A DNA stretch of 64,000 bases from Isoetes taiwanensis (taxonomy: Eukaryota; Streptophyta; Lycopodiopsida; Isoetales; Isoetaceae): assembly GCA_021234155.1 (NCBI GenBank), contig JAJEKV010000021.1:18843011-18907010 (forward strand). Reading direction: 5' to 3'. A program made the position numbers and the translations under genes. Of the stretch, positions 33,290 through 43,639 are shown one piece after another (the first letter of the stretch is position 1; each line of letters begins with the position of its first letter). The notes below the pieces were generated by a model. It made no database searches, was not told the origin of the DNA, and saw only the letters and a program-made list of their open reading frames with translations.

Positions 33290-34743
33290 AATGCCCAAGG
33301 GTGCTATTGGGCTTTTGATTGACATAATGTTTGAATCTTGGTTGGCAAAAGCCCGGGGTTCACTCAAGGTGGGGGGTATGTTGGTGATCAAAAACTATTT
33401 GATTGCAAGGCCAATTTTCTACTTTATGCATAAGTAGTGGCAAAACCCCCACCTGTTGTTTTGGAAATGGCTAGAAAAACCCCTTACAAGTCACTGATGG
33501 GTTGCAAAACTTACGAATCCCCTTTGGTAAACTCGAGGCATTCTCGCCAAGACATAGGGATGGTTACCAATAAACAAAAGACAAAAGTTATGGTCATTGG
33601 ATCCCGTGGCTCCTTGAGATGGTCTTTGGTGGGGAGATATTGGAGCAAAGTTAAAGAGTACAAATATCTCGCATTGAGTTTACTAATGATTATCATTGAG
33701 TGTCATTAGCCAAATGGGTTTCAGTGGAGGATTGAGGCTTTATATCATGCTTATAGGATATGGAGGCAAACCCATATTACTCATTGGGCACTTCAGAACC
33801 GGATGTTTTAAAGTCATGGTACAAAATCTAGCAGTGTTGTATGGTCAGCCTGCCTTGGGCACCGGTGATTGGCACAAAAAAAATTGGAAAGAGATTGAAC
33901 AAGCACAAAAAGATTTCTTTTGGAAGAATTAGGCTCTAAGCCCCAAACACCTTCTGCCAATGTTGCTTGCCGAAACATGTATGTTTCCCCTTTGGAGGTG
34001 GAAGCTTTGGCCCGTGACGCCTCTTTATTTCTTTATGCGGTGAGCAACATGAATGAGTTCGCATTTTACCACTCAAGCTTTATATGAGTCGCGGAACAAT
34101 CTCATGATGGCTGGTATAAGCAACTTTGGCATTGGGTCGACAAATGGGGATTCGTGATAGACGATCTTCCTAAGCATCGAGATTGGGATAAGAGCTTTAG
34201 TAACCTAGAAAAAGCACTTCAAAAGATGTGGCCAATAGGCGAACTGGGGGTGAAGCGAGAATTTTATAGGGGGTGTGTTAATACTATGGTGATGTACGAG
34301 GAGCAATCATACCTTCAAGAACCCAGTCGAAAGAAAAGGCAGATAATTGCTCAGCTATGCCTTAGTTCACATAGATTGGAGATTGAGATTGGACGTGAAG
34401 AAGGAAATCCTAGAGAATTGTGTTTCTGCCGTTGTTGCAAAAAGGCACTAGTGGAAGATGAGCATCATGCTTTGCTTGTGTGTTCGGCTTTTGAGGACGT
34501 CAGAGATATTCATAGCATTGTCGCTCGATCCTTTTCAGCTCTTTTAGATATGCCTCCCAAAGACTTTTGGGTCATATCTTTTATGACTATTGGAAGTCCA
34601 GAAAGAGTTATTTGAGCTCTCGGATAGCGAAGGAATTGGAGGCACAATTTGCCTAAAAACACTTTGATTGTATTGTTTCGCCCATGGACCTGAGGGTCTC
34701 ACGGCGTGAATTTAATTTAATTTAATTTAATTTAATTTAATAA
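33290..34743 (+). mobile_element. 5'-truncated LINE remnant
   Basis: Plus-strand frames carry the late part of a LINE ORF2. NKQKTKVMVIGS and W-S-K-V-K-E-Y-K-Y-L-A (33,570-33,670) match the conserved segment after the RT core of plant LINEs. WHKKNWKEIEQAQKDFFWKN (about 33,870-33,930) follows. At 34,340-34,500 lie RQIIAQLCLSSHRLEIEIGR, then CxxC, VEDEHHALLVC and F-E-D-V-R, a C-terminal zinc-knuckle-like motif. The ORF ends near 34,614 and is followed by about 95 bp ending in (TTTAA)n. The RT catalytic core and endonuclease are missing, as expected of a 5'-truncated copy. Confidence 0.7.
34709..34743 (+). repeat. (TTTAA)n microsatellite, LINE 3' tail
   Basis: About six perfect TTTAA units lie directly after the sequence GAGGGTCTCACGGCGTGAA. 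Its place after a LINE ORF end suggests it is the 3' tail of the element, which in several LINE clades is a simple repeat and not poly(A). Confidence 0.7.
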
Positions 34744-34749
34744 CTAGCT

Positions 34750-34891
34750 GGCACATGCACTTAAAGCATCTATACCTATAAATTTTGGAGAGCGCTTGAT
34801 TTTCGTGCCATTGGTGTTGCCGGTAGGTTTTAGGTGATGTTTCTGATCACCTTCCTTTCTGTTGCCCCGAAGTTTAATTGCAATTAAGCTG
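34750..34891. repeat. About 140-bp direct repeat, copy 1
   Basis: Partner of 35,464-35,600. Shared blocks are GGCACATGCACTTAA, GCATCTATACCTATAAATTT, GGTGATGTTTCTGATCACCT and GAAGTTTAATTGCAATTAAG. Confidence 0.8.
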
Positions 34892-34939
34892 TGGATTATC
34901 CACATCACCGTCAAGCCCCGACCATACGGATCGGGCGCT

Positions 34940-35460
34940 TTTTCTATTCACATTAACAAGAAGTTGCCGAAAAGCCACAAGAAAAGAGAAATAAACTAAG
35001 AAAAGTTGTTTTAATCTTTGATTGTGGAAGATTCCTTCCATCATTTTAGTGGAATATGGAGGATTTTAACAATATCTTAAAAGTCAAATGATTTGAAAGT
35101 ACACGAACTTTTTGGTTCCTTTTTGAGACTTAATAAAAACTATGTTATTTTCACTATGTTTATTGTTCTTTTCATACCCCCATACAAGATCCTTGTTGTT
35201 CATTAACTAACTAGCAAAGTGTGCAGCTGTTAATTATTAGTTGCCAATGTGTTACATTGTTGATTCATTGCCATTTTTGCACATTTTTTGCTACTTGAGT
35301 GACATATATCTTGCACTAAATTTGTTACATTGTTAGCTGACATTACTACTTAATGAACAATTACATGCATTTATATAATGCTATTTAAATCTAAAAGTCT
35401 CTAAGTGCTTGATTAGTCTCTAGGTACTTAGTTAGATAGACAACCGTAAAGATTGTAACT
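34940..35460. repeat. About 490-bp direct repeat, copy 2
   Basis: Partner of 32,611-33,100, with several indels and substitutions. It lies between the two copies of the 140-bp repeat. Confidence 0.8.
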
Positions 35461-35463
35461 AAT

Positions 35464-35600
35464 GGCACATGCACTTAAGCATCTATACCTATAAATTTTG
35501 AGACGCTTTGATTTTCTTGCCATTGGTGTTGCTGGTAGGCTTCAGGTGATGTTTCTGATCACCTTTCTTTCTGTTGCTCCGAAGTTTAATTGCAATTAAG
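35464..35600. repeat. About 140-bp direct repeat, copy 2
   Basis: Partner of 34,750-34,891, separated from it by the 490-bp repeat copy. Confidence 0.8.
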
Positions 35601-35749
35601 CCATATGATTTTCTACATTACAAGGTGTATACATCAGTTATCGATGTGAGCACGCCGGTTATCTGAAAATTTTGTCTATAGAGTATTCAAATCTTAATTA
35701 AATCCAAGTTGTAATAGCACTTTAATAACTAGATCAAATACAATATCAT

Positions 35750-36145
35750 GTAATGTATTGAAGGCCACTATTAAACCATGATCAATGAAAAGAATGACTT
35801 AACCACTATAGCAACTGTGACTATTCAAGATCCGCCCCATAGCCAGCCAACCTCTCGCCTTCCATCCGAGCCAAATGGCCGACCTAAATTTCATATTAGT
35901 TTTGGGTCGAACCTATTCGACCATCCTCATTGTTCTAAATATAAAGATTCTCTATATATAAGGTCTTCATCCATAATCATACTCTAGAGTCAAATAAATA
36001 TATGTAACCTAGTTGAATATAAACCTAGGTTACAATCATAGACCATCATGATCGTTTCATCAAGGCTCAACTTATCGGGCCTCGATGATACAACCACTAT
36101 GATCACCGAGCAATTTAACAACTGTTATAACATGAAACATTAACA
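35750..36145 (-). repeat. 3' LTR (partial) of the copia element
   Basis: On the minus strand the LTR starts TGTTAATGTTTCATGTTATA at 36,145, directly after the polypurine tract. A TATA-like TTATATATAGAG lies near 35,955 on the minus strand. With no second LTR copy in the window, the left boundary is a guess. Confidence 0.45.
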
Positions 36146-36156
36146 TTCTCCCTTCA
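36146..36156 (-). promoter_or_regulatory. Polypurine tract
   Basis: Minus strand TGAAGGGAGAA directly before the LTR start TGTTAATG, the usual arrangement in copia elements. Confidence 0.6.
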
Positions 36157-36159
36157 TGT

Positions 36160-36400
36160 TATAAATGTATACTTTCTAAGTTCTTGAAATCTTTTTTTCC
36201 CGATAAAACCTATGTCAATATATCCGCAAGTTGTACCTTGTCATATATCAAACAAGCCCTTTTTCAACTCGCCTGATAAAAGTGTAATTCCAATTCAATT
36301 TGGACCTTTCATGCAAGACAGTGGTCCTTTTGACATTGCTATACAACTTGTACTATCACAAGACATCTCGGCCCAAGTATACTTGTATCCATCTTGAGTT
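36160..36400 (-). pseudogene. End of copia pol (RNase H terminus)
   Basis: The minus strand encodes scraps such as G-E-L-K-K-G-L-F-D-I and G-K-K-R-F-Q-E-L-R-K-Y. They resemble the conserved terminal segment of copia pol, which ends a few residues before the polypurine tract. Stops and frame changes are present. Confidence 0.5.
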
Positions 36401-36930
36401 CTTCTAGCAACTTCGGGCTTCGGGTCCGCCTTTTTCTTTCTACTTGTTTTTCCCGTAGTCCGCTTTTAGGTTCGATTCCCTCGCAAAGAACTTCTTCTCA
36501 GATTTTGTTCCCCAAGACAAGGTCATCATCAGCAAAAACCAATTTAGCTAATGTTGTTTCTTCCTCATCTGTATCATCAGAAGAGTTAAGTGTCTGGACT
36601 TTATCAACAATGGAAGATTTTGAGTGTTTTTGCATACTGCAATAGTATCACCTACATTTATTCTTGGCAGATTTTTGTAAAATTGATTCTCATCAAATAT
36701 GATATCTCTGCTTATTATGATCCTTCTTTTAGAGGATCAAACAACATGTAGGCCTTAGACTGAGTATCATAACCAACTATGCATGTTTTAAGAGATTTAT
36801 CATCAAGCTTTTTCCTCAGCTCATCAGGTATATGCCCAAAGGCCAAGCATCCATATGCTTTTAAATTTTCATATGTGGGTGCTTTTTGCACCCACAAAGA
36901 TCTCGTACATTGCCTTTGGTGCTCAAAGAG
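36395..36930 (-). pseudogene. Copia integrase C-terminal region and linker
   Basis: The frame 36,715-36,897 contains PTYENLKAYGCLAFGHIPDE, LRKKLDDKS and CIVGYDTQSKAYMLFDP, the conserved post-catalytic segment of copia integrases. The following linker (36,395-36,650) is acidic and Ser-rich on the minus strand, as usual before the RT. The RT itself is missing. Confidence 0.7.
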
Positions 36931-36995
36931 GGTAAAATATTTTGGACATGCACAGCAGTCTTGACTACTTCATCCCAAAGGAAATTATGCAGACC

Positions 36996-37460
36996 TTAGA
37001 ATTTTAGCATGCTTCCTACTGCATTCAAGATGGTCCTATTTTTTTCTTTCTGCAACTCCATTCTGTTGGAGTGAATATCTATACGTGAGTTGCCTTTTGA
37101 TGCCTTTGTTTCTACAATAATGCTTAAATAAATAAACTCTCCTCCCCTATCAGATCTTAAATACTTGACTCTTCTTCCTGTTTCTGCTTCCATTTCACTA
37201 TCATAATGTTTGAAGGTCTCAAGTGCTGCATCCTTTTGTCTTAGACAGTAGACATTGGTTTTCCTGCTAAAATCATCAATTAAAGTCATGAAATACCTTT
37301 TCCCCGTGGAGGCTTTGTCACATCTAATGGTCCACACAAATTTGTGCAACCAAAATCCAAAATGCCCTTGGCTCTTTTGAGTGACTTCCCGAATGGTAAC
37401 CCGAGTGTTTTCCTGAATGCAACTTGCACATTGTGATTCCTCACTATTATTTTCAGTCAC
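36996..37460 (-). pseudogene. Copia integrase core
   Basis: A 154-codon frame contains CxxC (C-A-S-C, the second half of the HHCC zinc site), GKRYFMTLIDDFSRKTNVY (first catalytic Asp, about 37,300), and LRSDRGGEF (second catalytic Asp, about 37,160). A variant of the N-R-M-E-L-Q-K-E-K-N-R-T segment follows, in which the expected catalytic Glu region is partly changed. The enzyme inserts the element DNA. The frame ends early at the right position for the next fragment, so indels are likely. Confidence 0.75.
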
Positions 37461-37648
37461 ACCGATAGCTCCCTTTCTTTGCTAATAACGCAACAGTTTT
37501 TGAGTTTACATGACCCATATCCTTTGATGCCAAGTAGGTAAAAAATGATCTTTATTCAAATCAAACGAATTCCCAACTCTTTTCCCAAGAAACTTAACTA
37601 TATTATTATTGAGAAAGACCTTACATTTTAATTTTTCAAATAGTACTT

Positions 37649-37870
37649 TTATAGCCGATTAGTTGAGAAACCGATATCAGATTTCTCACTAGTCCTCGAC
37701 ACACACAATACATATTCCAATTGCACTTTCCTCCCTTCTAAATCAAACAATTCAATCATGCCAACATCTTCTATCTCCCCAAGATCACCGCTCCTGTTGA
37801 ACATGGCCTCCTTTTTTTCTTTGCATGTTGTAAGAGTGCTCAAGATGCAGCCACTGCTTTTCAGCCCCGC
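37649..37870 (-). pseudogene. Copia protease/preintegrase segment
   Basis: The frame 37,649-37,843 includes G-R-K-V-Q-L-E-Y-V-L-C-V, resembling the conserved L-x-x-V-L-Y-V-P block between protease and integrase in copia elements. The protease catalytic D-S/T-G was not identified. Confidence 0.45.
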
Positions 37871-37919
37871 AGTCTATTATCATAAAGCCTTTATCATATC
37901 TATCTTTATTTAAAGAATG

Positions 37920-38190
37920 CACTTCATGAAATCTTACCCTCTGAAGTCTTCATCTTGCTCATCCTCCTCAGCCCGGATTTTCTTCCAGAAGATTTAGTGT
38001 TGATTTCCCCTTCATAACCCTCTTCCCCAATGTCATACCCTTTCTTGTTTCCTCCAATATTTTCTTTCTTTTTTCCCTTTTGTCCATTGTCCTTTTGAAC
38101 TTGAACAATTTGCTGCCAAGTGACCTTTGCTTTCACGCTTATAGCAGCATAACCTCTTTTCCCCGCCTTGGGACGGGCCAAGAATGTTGA
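37920..38190 (-). pseudogene. Copia gag zinc knuckle
   Basis: The minus frame contains KRLCCYKRESKGHLAANC: a CCHC knuckle with Arg at the second Cys position (C-Y-K-R-E-S-K-G-H-L-A-A-N-C). Lys/Gly/Glu-rich low-complexity sequence follows in two overlapping frames. Upstream of about 38,190 similarity to gag ends and plus-strand LINE sequence starts. Confidence 0.65.
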
Positions 38191-38194
38191 GTTC

Positions 38195-39250
38195 GCTGTG
38201 TTGCCCTTTATCTCCTACACTCTTTGGCTTGTACATTGATCAACCGAAGAATGGCTTGATAATCATGGCTGCAGAGGTCCACATTTGGCACACTATATCA
38301 TTAGGCAACTTGTCGATGATGTTTCACTTCCGCATATACCGGCCGCTAGTATGCAGAACATTTACATGCTCGCACGCTTTTTGTGAGAACACAAAATTCA
38401 AGGTGGTTAATCTCCAAAAGATCAAGCTTTTGGTAGTTCAATCTTCTCACAAATGTTCCCACTATGCACTATGATAGCCGCCAAGTTGAAGTTGTAGATA
38501 GCTACAAGTATCTTGGTGTGGAATTCTCAGAAGAACACACTTTGGGAACAAAGGGCAGTATTACCAAGCCGGGTGGTCACCGGATGGAGAGCACTCTATG
38601 CAATGCAAAAACAATTGTTTTATCGTATGGTTCTCAAGTGGGGGGCCTGTCATTAGTGCTAGTGCTTGGGAGAGCTTGAGCTGGTGCAAAAGTCTTTTTC
38701 TCACTTACACCTGAGTTAAAACAACGGTGCCCTATGCTATTCTTTTTACAAGAGATAGGTTTTGGCCTCTTCAACATTCTCGCCATGAAGCGCCATCTCC
38801 ACTATATCCGCAAGGTGCACCACATGGATGATGTTAGGTATCCCGTTTTTGCACTTGCCATGGTCGAATCCTCAAATAAGCAGAATTACATGGTTTGCCC
38901 ATACTCGGTAAACCGCAGCAATCGCCGATGCTTGCTAGTTCCGATGTCGAAGCTTTTGCAACAATATCTTAATGGTCGCTTTTCTTAAAAGATATGGGGA
39001 CGCAGCTTTTTTGGCCCAAGTGAAAACCGGTCATTATCATGCACACATAAATCCCACCTTGGCGAACAAGCTTGTAGCTATTGCATCAATTCGCACCGGG
39101 TCCCACAAAGCAACGGATTGAGACAGTAGATGGGAGCGCCGCAATTGCCGCGGAAGCTTGCGACTATGTGCCTATTGCCGCCATGTGTTATTGAAGATGA
39201 AAACCATACTCTTCCTCGAAGCTGTCCTCGCTTTTGAGATAGTCCTAATC
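38195..39250 (+). mobile_element. LINE remnant (RT and C-terminal knuckle)
   Basis: Starts abruptly inside the RT: CPLSPTLFGLYID (about 38,202), then L-V-D-D-V-S-L (about 38,310), equivalent to the Y-x-D-D catalytic box. F-C-E-N-T-K-F-K-V-x-x-x-K-I-K-L-L-V follows (about 38,380-38,435), then VEVVDSYKYLGVEFSE (about 38,480). Near the end are I-R-T-G-S-H-K, W-E-R-R, C-x-Y-C and I-E-D-E-N-H-T, the C-terminal knuckle seen also in the LINE at 33-34.7 kb. The order fits one ORF2 broken by indels. No 3' tail is visible. Confidence 0.65.
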
Positions 39251-39735
39251 ATTTTTGACCTTTAGCATTCAACCTCCTTATCCATCTCTTTCATCGTAAT
39301 CTTCTCGGGTGTATAGGGGAGCTCGTATTCGCTAGTGCTTGTGCTTAGATACTCCTTCCCTGGTGGCTACCCTGAAGAAACAACTCCTCGCAATTATCCT
39401 GACCGTGGTGCGTATAGCCAGCAAAGGCATCCCAAGGGATGGAGGAATGGATTTCTTTTGATCGGGCTGATCTCCCTCGCCTCCTCTGAGGTGAGTCCGG
39501 GCGGGATGGAGCGGGATTTGCCGGGCAGCATGGCTCACCATGGAAGAAAAATGCTTAGAATGGCGCTAGAAGAAAGAAAGGATGGGCGGTTGAAGGAATG
39601 GAGGGTTTCATGCAAGATATAGTAGTTACATGCAAGGTTTCGTGATAGGCGCTGGTTGTAATTATGATTCCATCACATCATATACCTAATTATATCCATC
39701 ACATCATATACTAATCATATTTATTGAATTAATTA
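39251..39735. other. No recognisable gene
   Basis: A plus-strand frame (39,335-39,622, 95 codons) is Gly/Arg/Glu-rich and without a recognised motif. AT-rich DNA follows, with TCACATCATATAC occurring twice near 39,670-39,715. Confidence 0.4.
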
Positions 39736-39739
39736 CGCT

Positions 39740-39985
39740 CTAGGTTATCATTAATTTCTATAGCATTACCCACATGTGAGCTTATACTTAAAACCTATGT
39801 TGTCATTAATTTTGTATAATTACCTAGACCTCAGCCTATACTTACAACCTACTTTGGCCTATCTAGAATTACGACACAATACTTACCTCATTAGTACTAC
39901 TAACATACACCCTATGTTATAATTAATTTTGCATAATTACCCCAAACCTAAGCTATACTTACAACCTATTTTTGGCCGCACTTAC
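39740..39985. repeat. Degenerate tandem repeat
   Basis: Three loosely spaced copies (about 39,745, 39,795 and 39,911) share an ATTAATTTT(G)-TATAATTACC block and TATACTTACAACCTA. Spacing is irregular (50 and 116 bp). Confidence 0.55.
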
Positions 39986-40189
39986 AACATATATTTGTCC
40001 ATTTAATGGTTTTTTGGTATTTTTAAAGTTCCCATTAATCTATTCTCAAATTTATACTTTGTCCTTTTTCAACTAATATTAAGACATTTAACTTTATATA
40101 GGTGAAGCGGTGGATCCTAAAAGGGTAAAATGTAATACCTATCCCCCAACATGTTTCAACATTGTTACCACATGTTCTTATCACTTGTA

Positions 40190-42980
40190 GGTGAATGGTG
40201 TGGACCACCCAAAGGGTGTTGAGGCCGAGTCTACTAAGCAAATTATCCTCTTAAAAGAGGGTTGGATTGGAAGAATAAGAAGGTGAAAGTGAAGCACCAA
40301 TGCAATAAGGAGCTAGTAGGTGAAGGAACTATCATACTAGCTGATCCTATCCAAGTCACAATGATGAAAGGTTAGGAGAGGATAAAGTGGTGTGGCCATA
40401 ACAAGTTTAGAAGAAAAAATGGAAGGAAAAAGGGTCAAATCACCAGGATTGCAATCGCTTGTATTAAACAATTGAGGTTCCATACATCATGCCATGGCCT
40501 ATAGCCCGTTGAGTTTATAAGAGAATTCCTTTTACCGCAGCCAGAGGTTGTGGATGACACTGATTTTCTTAATGCACCTCCAACAAATGCCAGACCACAT
40601 TTTCGTGAGAAAAGGGCACACTCAGTGGAAACATTATCCTAGCAAGAGGTCCAAGTCAAGTAGTGATTGTTCACGTGAAGCCTCGACTAAGGTAAGGGAA
40701 TGGAATGTTGTTGGGCTAATTGTGTTCAAGTTTGAAATTGATGAATTGGTGGAAGCAAGAGCCACCTTCCAAGAGAGTATACTTGTGATGAGAGGAGGAC
40801 TTACATGTACTCCATTCATGAGCTTGCACTTCAAGATGAAAAAAATTTCCAAAGAAAAAAACCCAATCGCTAGGGACATGGATATGTAAAGTTGCATGGA
40901 TACATATTCATGGCATTCCAATTTCATCTTGGCAAAATTGGCAAGCAAGTCATGCAAAGGGGGAGTAAAATTGCATTACATGGAAATAATGGCATGTTGA
41001 GGCCAACTTCTAGGATCCCCGGCTGCTAGGGAGGTTTTTGAAAAATATGTTGAATTCAATGCTGAGAATATGCCACATAAAAGTAGGAAAGATCAACAGG
41101 AAAAATAGTTGTCGAGAAGAGATTGCCATCGCATTTGTACCTAGAAGAGCATATTGGAGGAAGTGAATGTTTTGTTGAGAACTACAGGTACCCGCAATAT
41201 CTCAACCCAGCTTCAGTAGACTATGGAGCAAGCACTTCAAGCATGTCACTATAGACACTTCTCAACAACTTTGCAAAAGTGCAACTTGTGTGCTAAGTTG
41301 AAAGAGATTTTGATAAGACCAAGCAACCAAGCCAAAGGGCTAAGATAAGGGAGCAAATGAAAGATCACATGACGCACCAACTATCATGTAGATCCACTTA
41401 TTGGATGTGGAGAACATTATCATGTTTGGAACCCAATAACTATGTTTGTATTATACATGACAAGATGGATCAATCAAGACTTGTTTGCCACAAGATAGTT
41501 ACATACCCAAGCAAATCAATAGAGCTTATCCTTTGCAAGTCTCTCCTCGACAAAGGCAATAGTGCATGGCTCTGGGCCAATTTATTATGGCCATTTTAGT
41601 TTGCAATTGTGGAGTGATGGTCCTGATTTTCATATTGGAAGTATGATGAGGTGCTTTGAGGAACTATGAGAGTGGTTATTCTCAGGACCTCCACAACCCC
41701 GAGGTGGTAGCCAACCACTCTTCGCATTGTTGGATAGAAAGCCTAATAATTTAGAGAAGTTTACTAAGGCAAGGTTTAGGAACCCAGGTGCTTCTGAACA
41801 TATTGGAGCCTCAAGTTCACGCCCCCAACCTCGAGATCTACCACCAAGGTTCCTCCTCTAACTTGACACCAGCCGACGTAATAAAAACGGTATATGTTCT
41901 CATTCCTATCTTATTTAACAGCTTGGGGTGTCTTTGAAAGAGTGAATTTAGGGTTCTTAATGCCCGGACATACTCATGAGGATGTGGATGCATTGTTTGG
42001 GAAGTATAGTGCTAGCTGAAATCTCAAACCCAGGACCAATCTTCCTAGACTAATGGAAGTTCTTAGTGAATGCATTTCATCTTCCTATAGGGTTGATCAT
42101 ACAAGAGGTGCCTGATTGGAAGAATTTTATCGAAGGTTATGCTCTTTGATATGGAAGGTCAATCTAGACCTCTTCACACTTTCCGGGTCATGGGAAATAA
42201 GCCAATAATGCAATGGAAGATGAGACCTTCGATGATAAATGGAGGCCGATGAGGGAGTACCTATATGGCACCTAAGATGAAAATGGTAAACCTAAGATTC
42301 CAAGGGGTCAATCAAAAGCTCTTAAGCCTTTGGCAGGTGGATTCATTGCAAAGCACATTGGACGGCATTTCTAATATCGCCAAGTATTGGAAAATAACCC
42401 CGATGATACCAACCTTGCATTGATAGATTATTGGACACGTACATGGATTATTGGGACAAGTAGACACATCCTCCGATGAACTGAAGATGGATGGCTACCT
42501 AAGACTAGGTGGAGAGACTTGATAACACCCGAGGAAGTTGATGATGTGGTTAGTAGTATTCGCAAGTCGATGGCTCCTCCAACAAATTAAAACACTCACG
42601 CTGGTCCTAGGAAAGGAAGGCCTAAATATCTCGGGCTAGAGGATTATGATCCCAAAGATGACTTGGTTTGCCATCAATTTGCACTTATAGTACCAGAAAG
42701 AAAGAGATATAATTCTATGTGGATGGGTTACACCATCTCAGAGGTTTGCAAAGAAGTAGGTGACTGCAATGTGAACAAAGTTCGTGTGGAGTGGTGGTGT
42801 CCAGTGCACCAGGTAAATGCAGTGGCAGAGGAAGAAAGGTATAAAGGCTGTTGGACAAAGAGATGGAAGAGAAACCCTATTGAAGGGGATGATTGGGTTG
42901 AGTTAGATACTATTTTGTTTTCATGGACCCCAACGGCCATCCCAGCAAGACCCGGCGGGTTACAATACCCCGGGAAGTGA
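40190..42980 (+). pseudogene. Relic of a large plant protein family with GHTHEDVDALFGK motif (DUF7869-like)
   Basis: Plus-strand pieces in order: after possible acceptors at 40,101 and 40,188, NGVDHPKGVE and WKNKKVKVKHQCNKE; PHFREKRAHSVETL (40,600); NAENMPHKSRK (41,060); MTHQLSCRSTYWMWRT and IIHDKMDQSR (41,370-41,480); GFLMPGHTHEDVDALFGK (about 41,951-42,004). A W-rich C-terminal module (42,663-42,978; VCHQFALIVPER, VRVEWWCPVH, FSW) resembles a BAH/chromo-like fold. The HDKMD and GHTHEDVD motifs occur in large uncharacterised, often multicopy proteins of plants and animals (from memory, labelled DUF7869), some thought to derive from mobile elements. More than five frame changes are needed. 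Function is unknown. Confidence 0.55.
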
Positions 42981-43200
42981 GGAAGAAAGCTATCATATCT
43001 CTAGGGGTCACTTCTGAGAAGTAATTGGCAATATGTAACTCGACATGCATATGTAAAATATTTTTAATTTTTAATGCAATCATGTTGTGCTGTTATATAA
43101 AAAAGTCACATTCTCGATGCAAATTTACTAACCCGGGAAAAAGTTGCAGTGCCAAAATGATCCAAAATCCTGACATAAATCCAATTTAAATGAATGATGG

Positions 43201-43570
43201 TTTGCTTCTCAATCAGCATCGACATTGTCTGCCCACATTGTAGATATAACTTTTGCTGAAAAGGATGGCGAGAAAAGGAAGGGGAGAGAGACTACAAATA
43301 CAACAACTTTAAGTAATACCAAAGTTGCTTCTCAATCAACATCAATATTGTTCCGCCTACATTGTAGATATAACCTCAATAAAAAGGATGGCGAAAAGGC
43401 TATAGTACGCTTTGAGGCAAGGGGACACAAGGGAAAAGGTATATCCAATGCACAAGGATAATAGCAAATGGGCAGATTTAGAAATGTTCGAGAATGAAGA
43501 GTTGTCGTAAAATCCTTTGCATTAATAGGAAAAACACAAAATTGACATCGAAAGCGAACTGCAACATGAA
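43201..43570. repeat. About 370-bp direct repeat, copy 1, internally tandem
   Basis: Partner of 48,535-48,930. Shared blocks are ACAAATACAACAACTTTAAG, CACATTGTAGATAT, GGATAATAGCAAATGGGCAG and AATAGGAAAAACACAAAATT. Within each copy an about 115-bp unit (TTGCTTCTCAATCA...CATTGTAGATATAAC...AAAAGGATGGCGA) is repeated. Confidence 0.85.
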
Positions 43571-43639
43571 CGGACCAAACTAAAAAGGTGCAAGCTCTTC
43601 TCTAGTCAAAGAATAATAAATATGGGTGTGGGGATAGCC

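Larger units (their letters stand above)
35700..38190 (-). mobile_element. Partial Ty1/copia LTR retrotransposon
   Basis: The minus strand carries, in order, a gag zinc knuckle, the gag-preintegrase segment, integrase, the integrase-RT linker and the very end of the pol reading frame, then a polypurine tract and the start of an LTR. Integrase lying before the missing RT position identifies Ty1/copia. The RT and most of RNase H are absent: the linker (to about 36,400) is followed within 100 bp by the RNase H/pol terminus. The 5' end is cut at about 38,190, where a plus-strand LINE begins, so there is no 5' LTR. All frames are broken. The outer end of the 3' LTR is not defined. Confidence 0.7.

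Noticed and set aside
34709-34743. Plain microsatellite
   Set aside because: Kept instead as a LINE tail because it directly follows the end of a LINE ORF2 and its 3' flank.
36465-36490. B-box-like GGTTCGATTCCC suggesting a tRNA or SINE
   Set aside because: No A-box at the right distance and no cloverleaf; it lies inside copia linker sequence.
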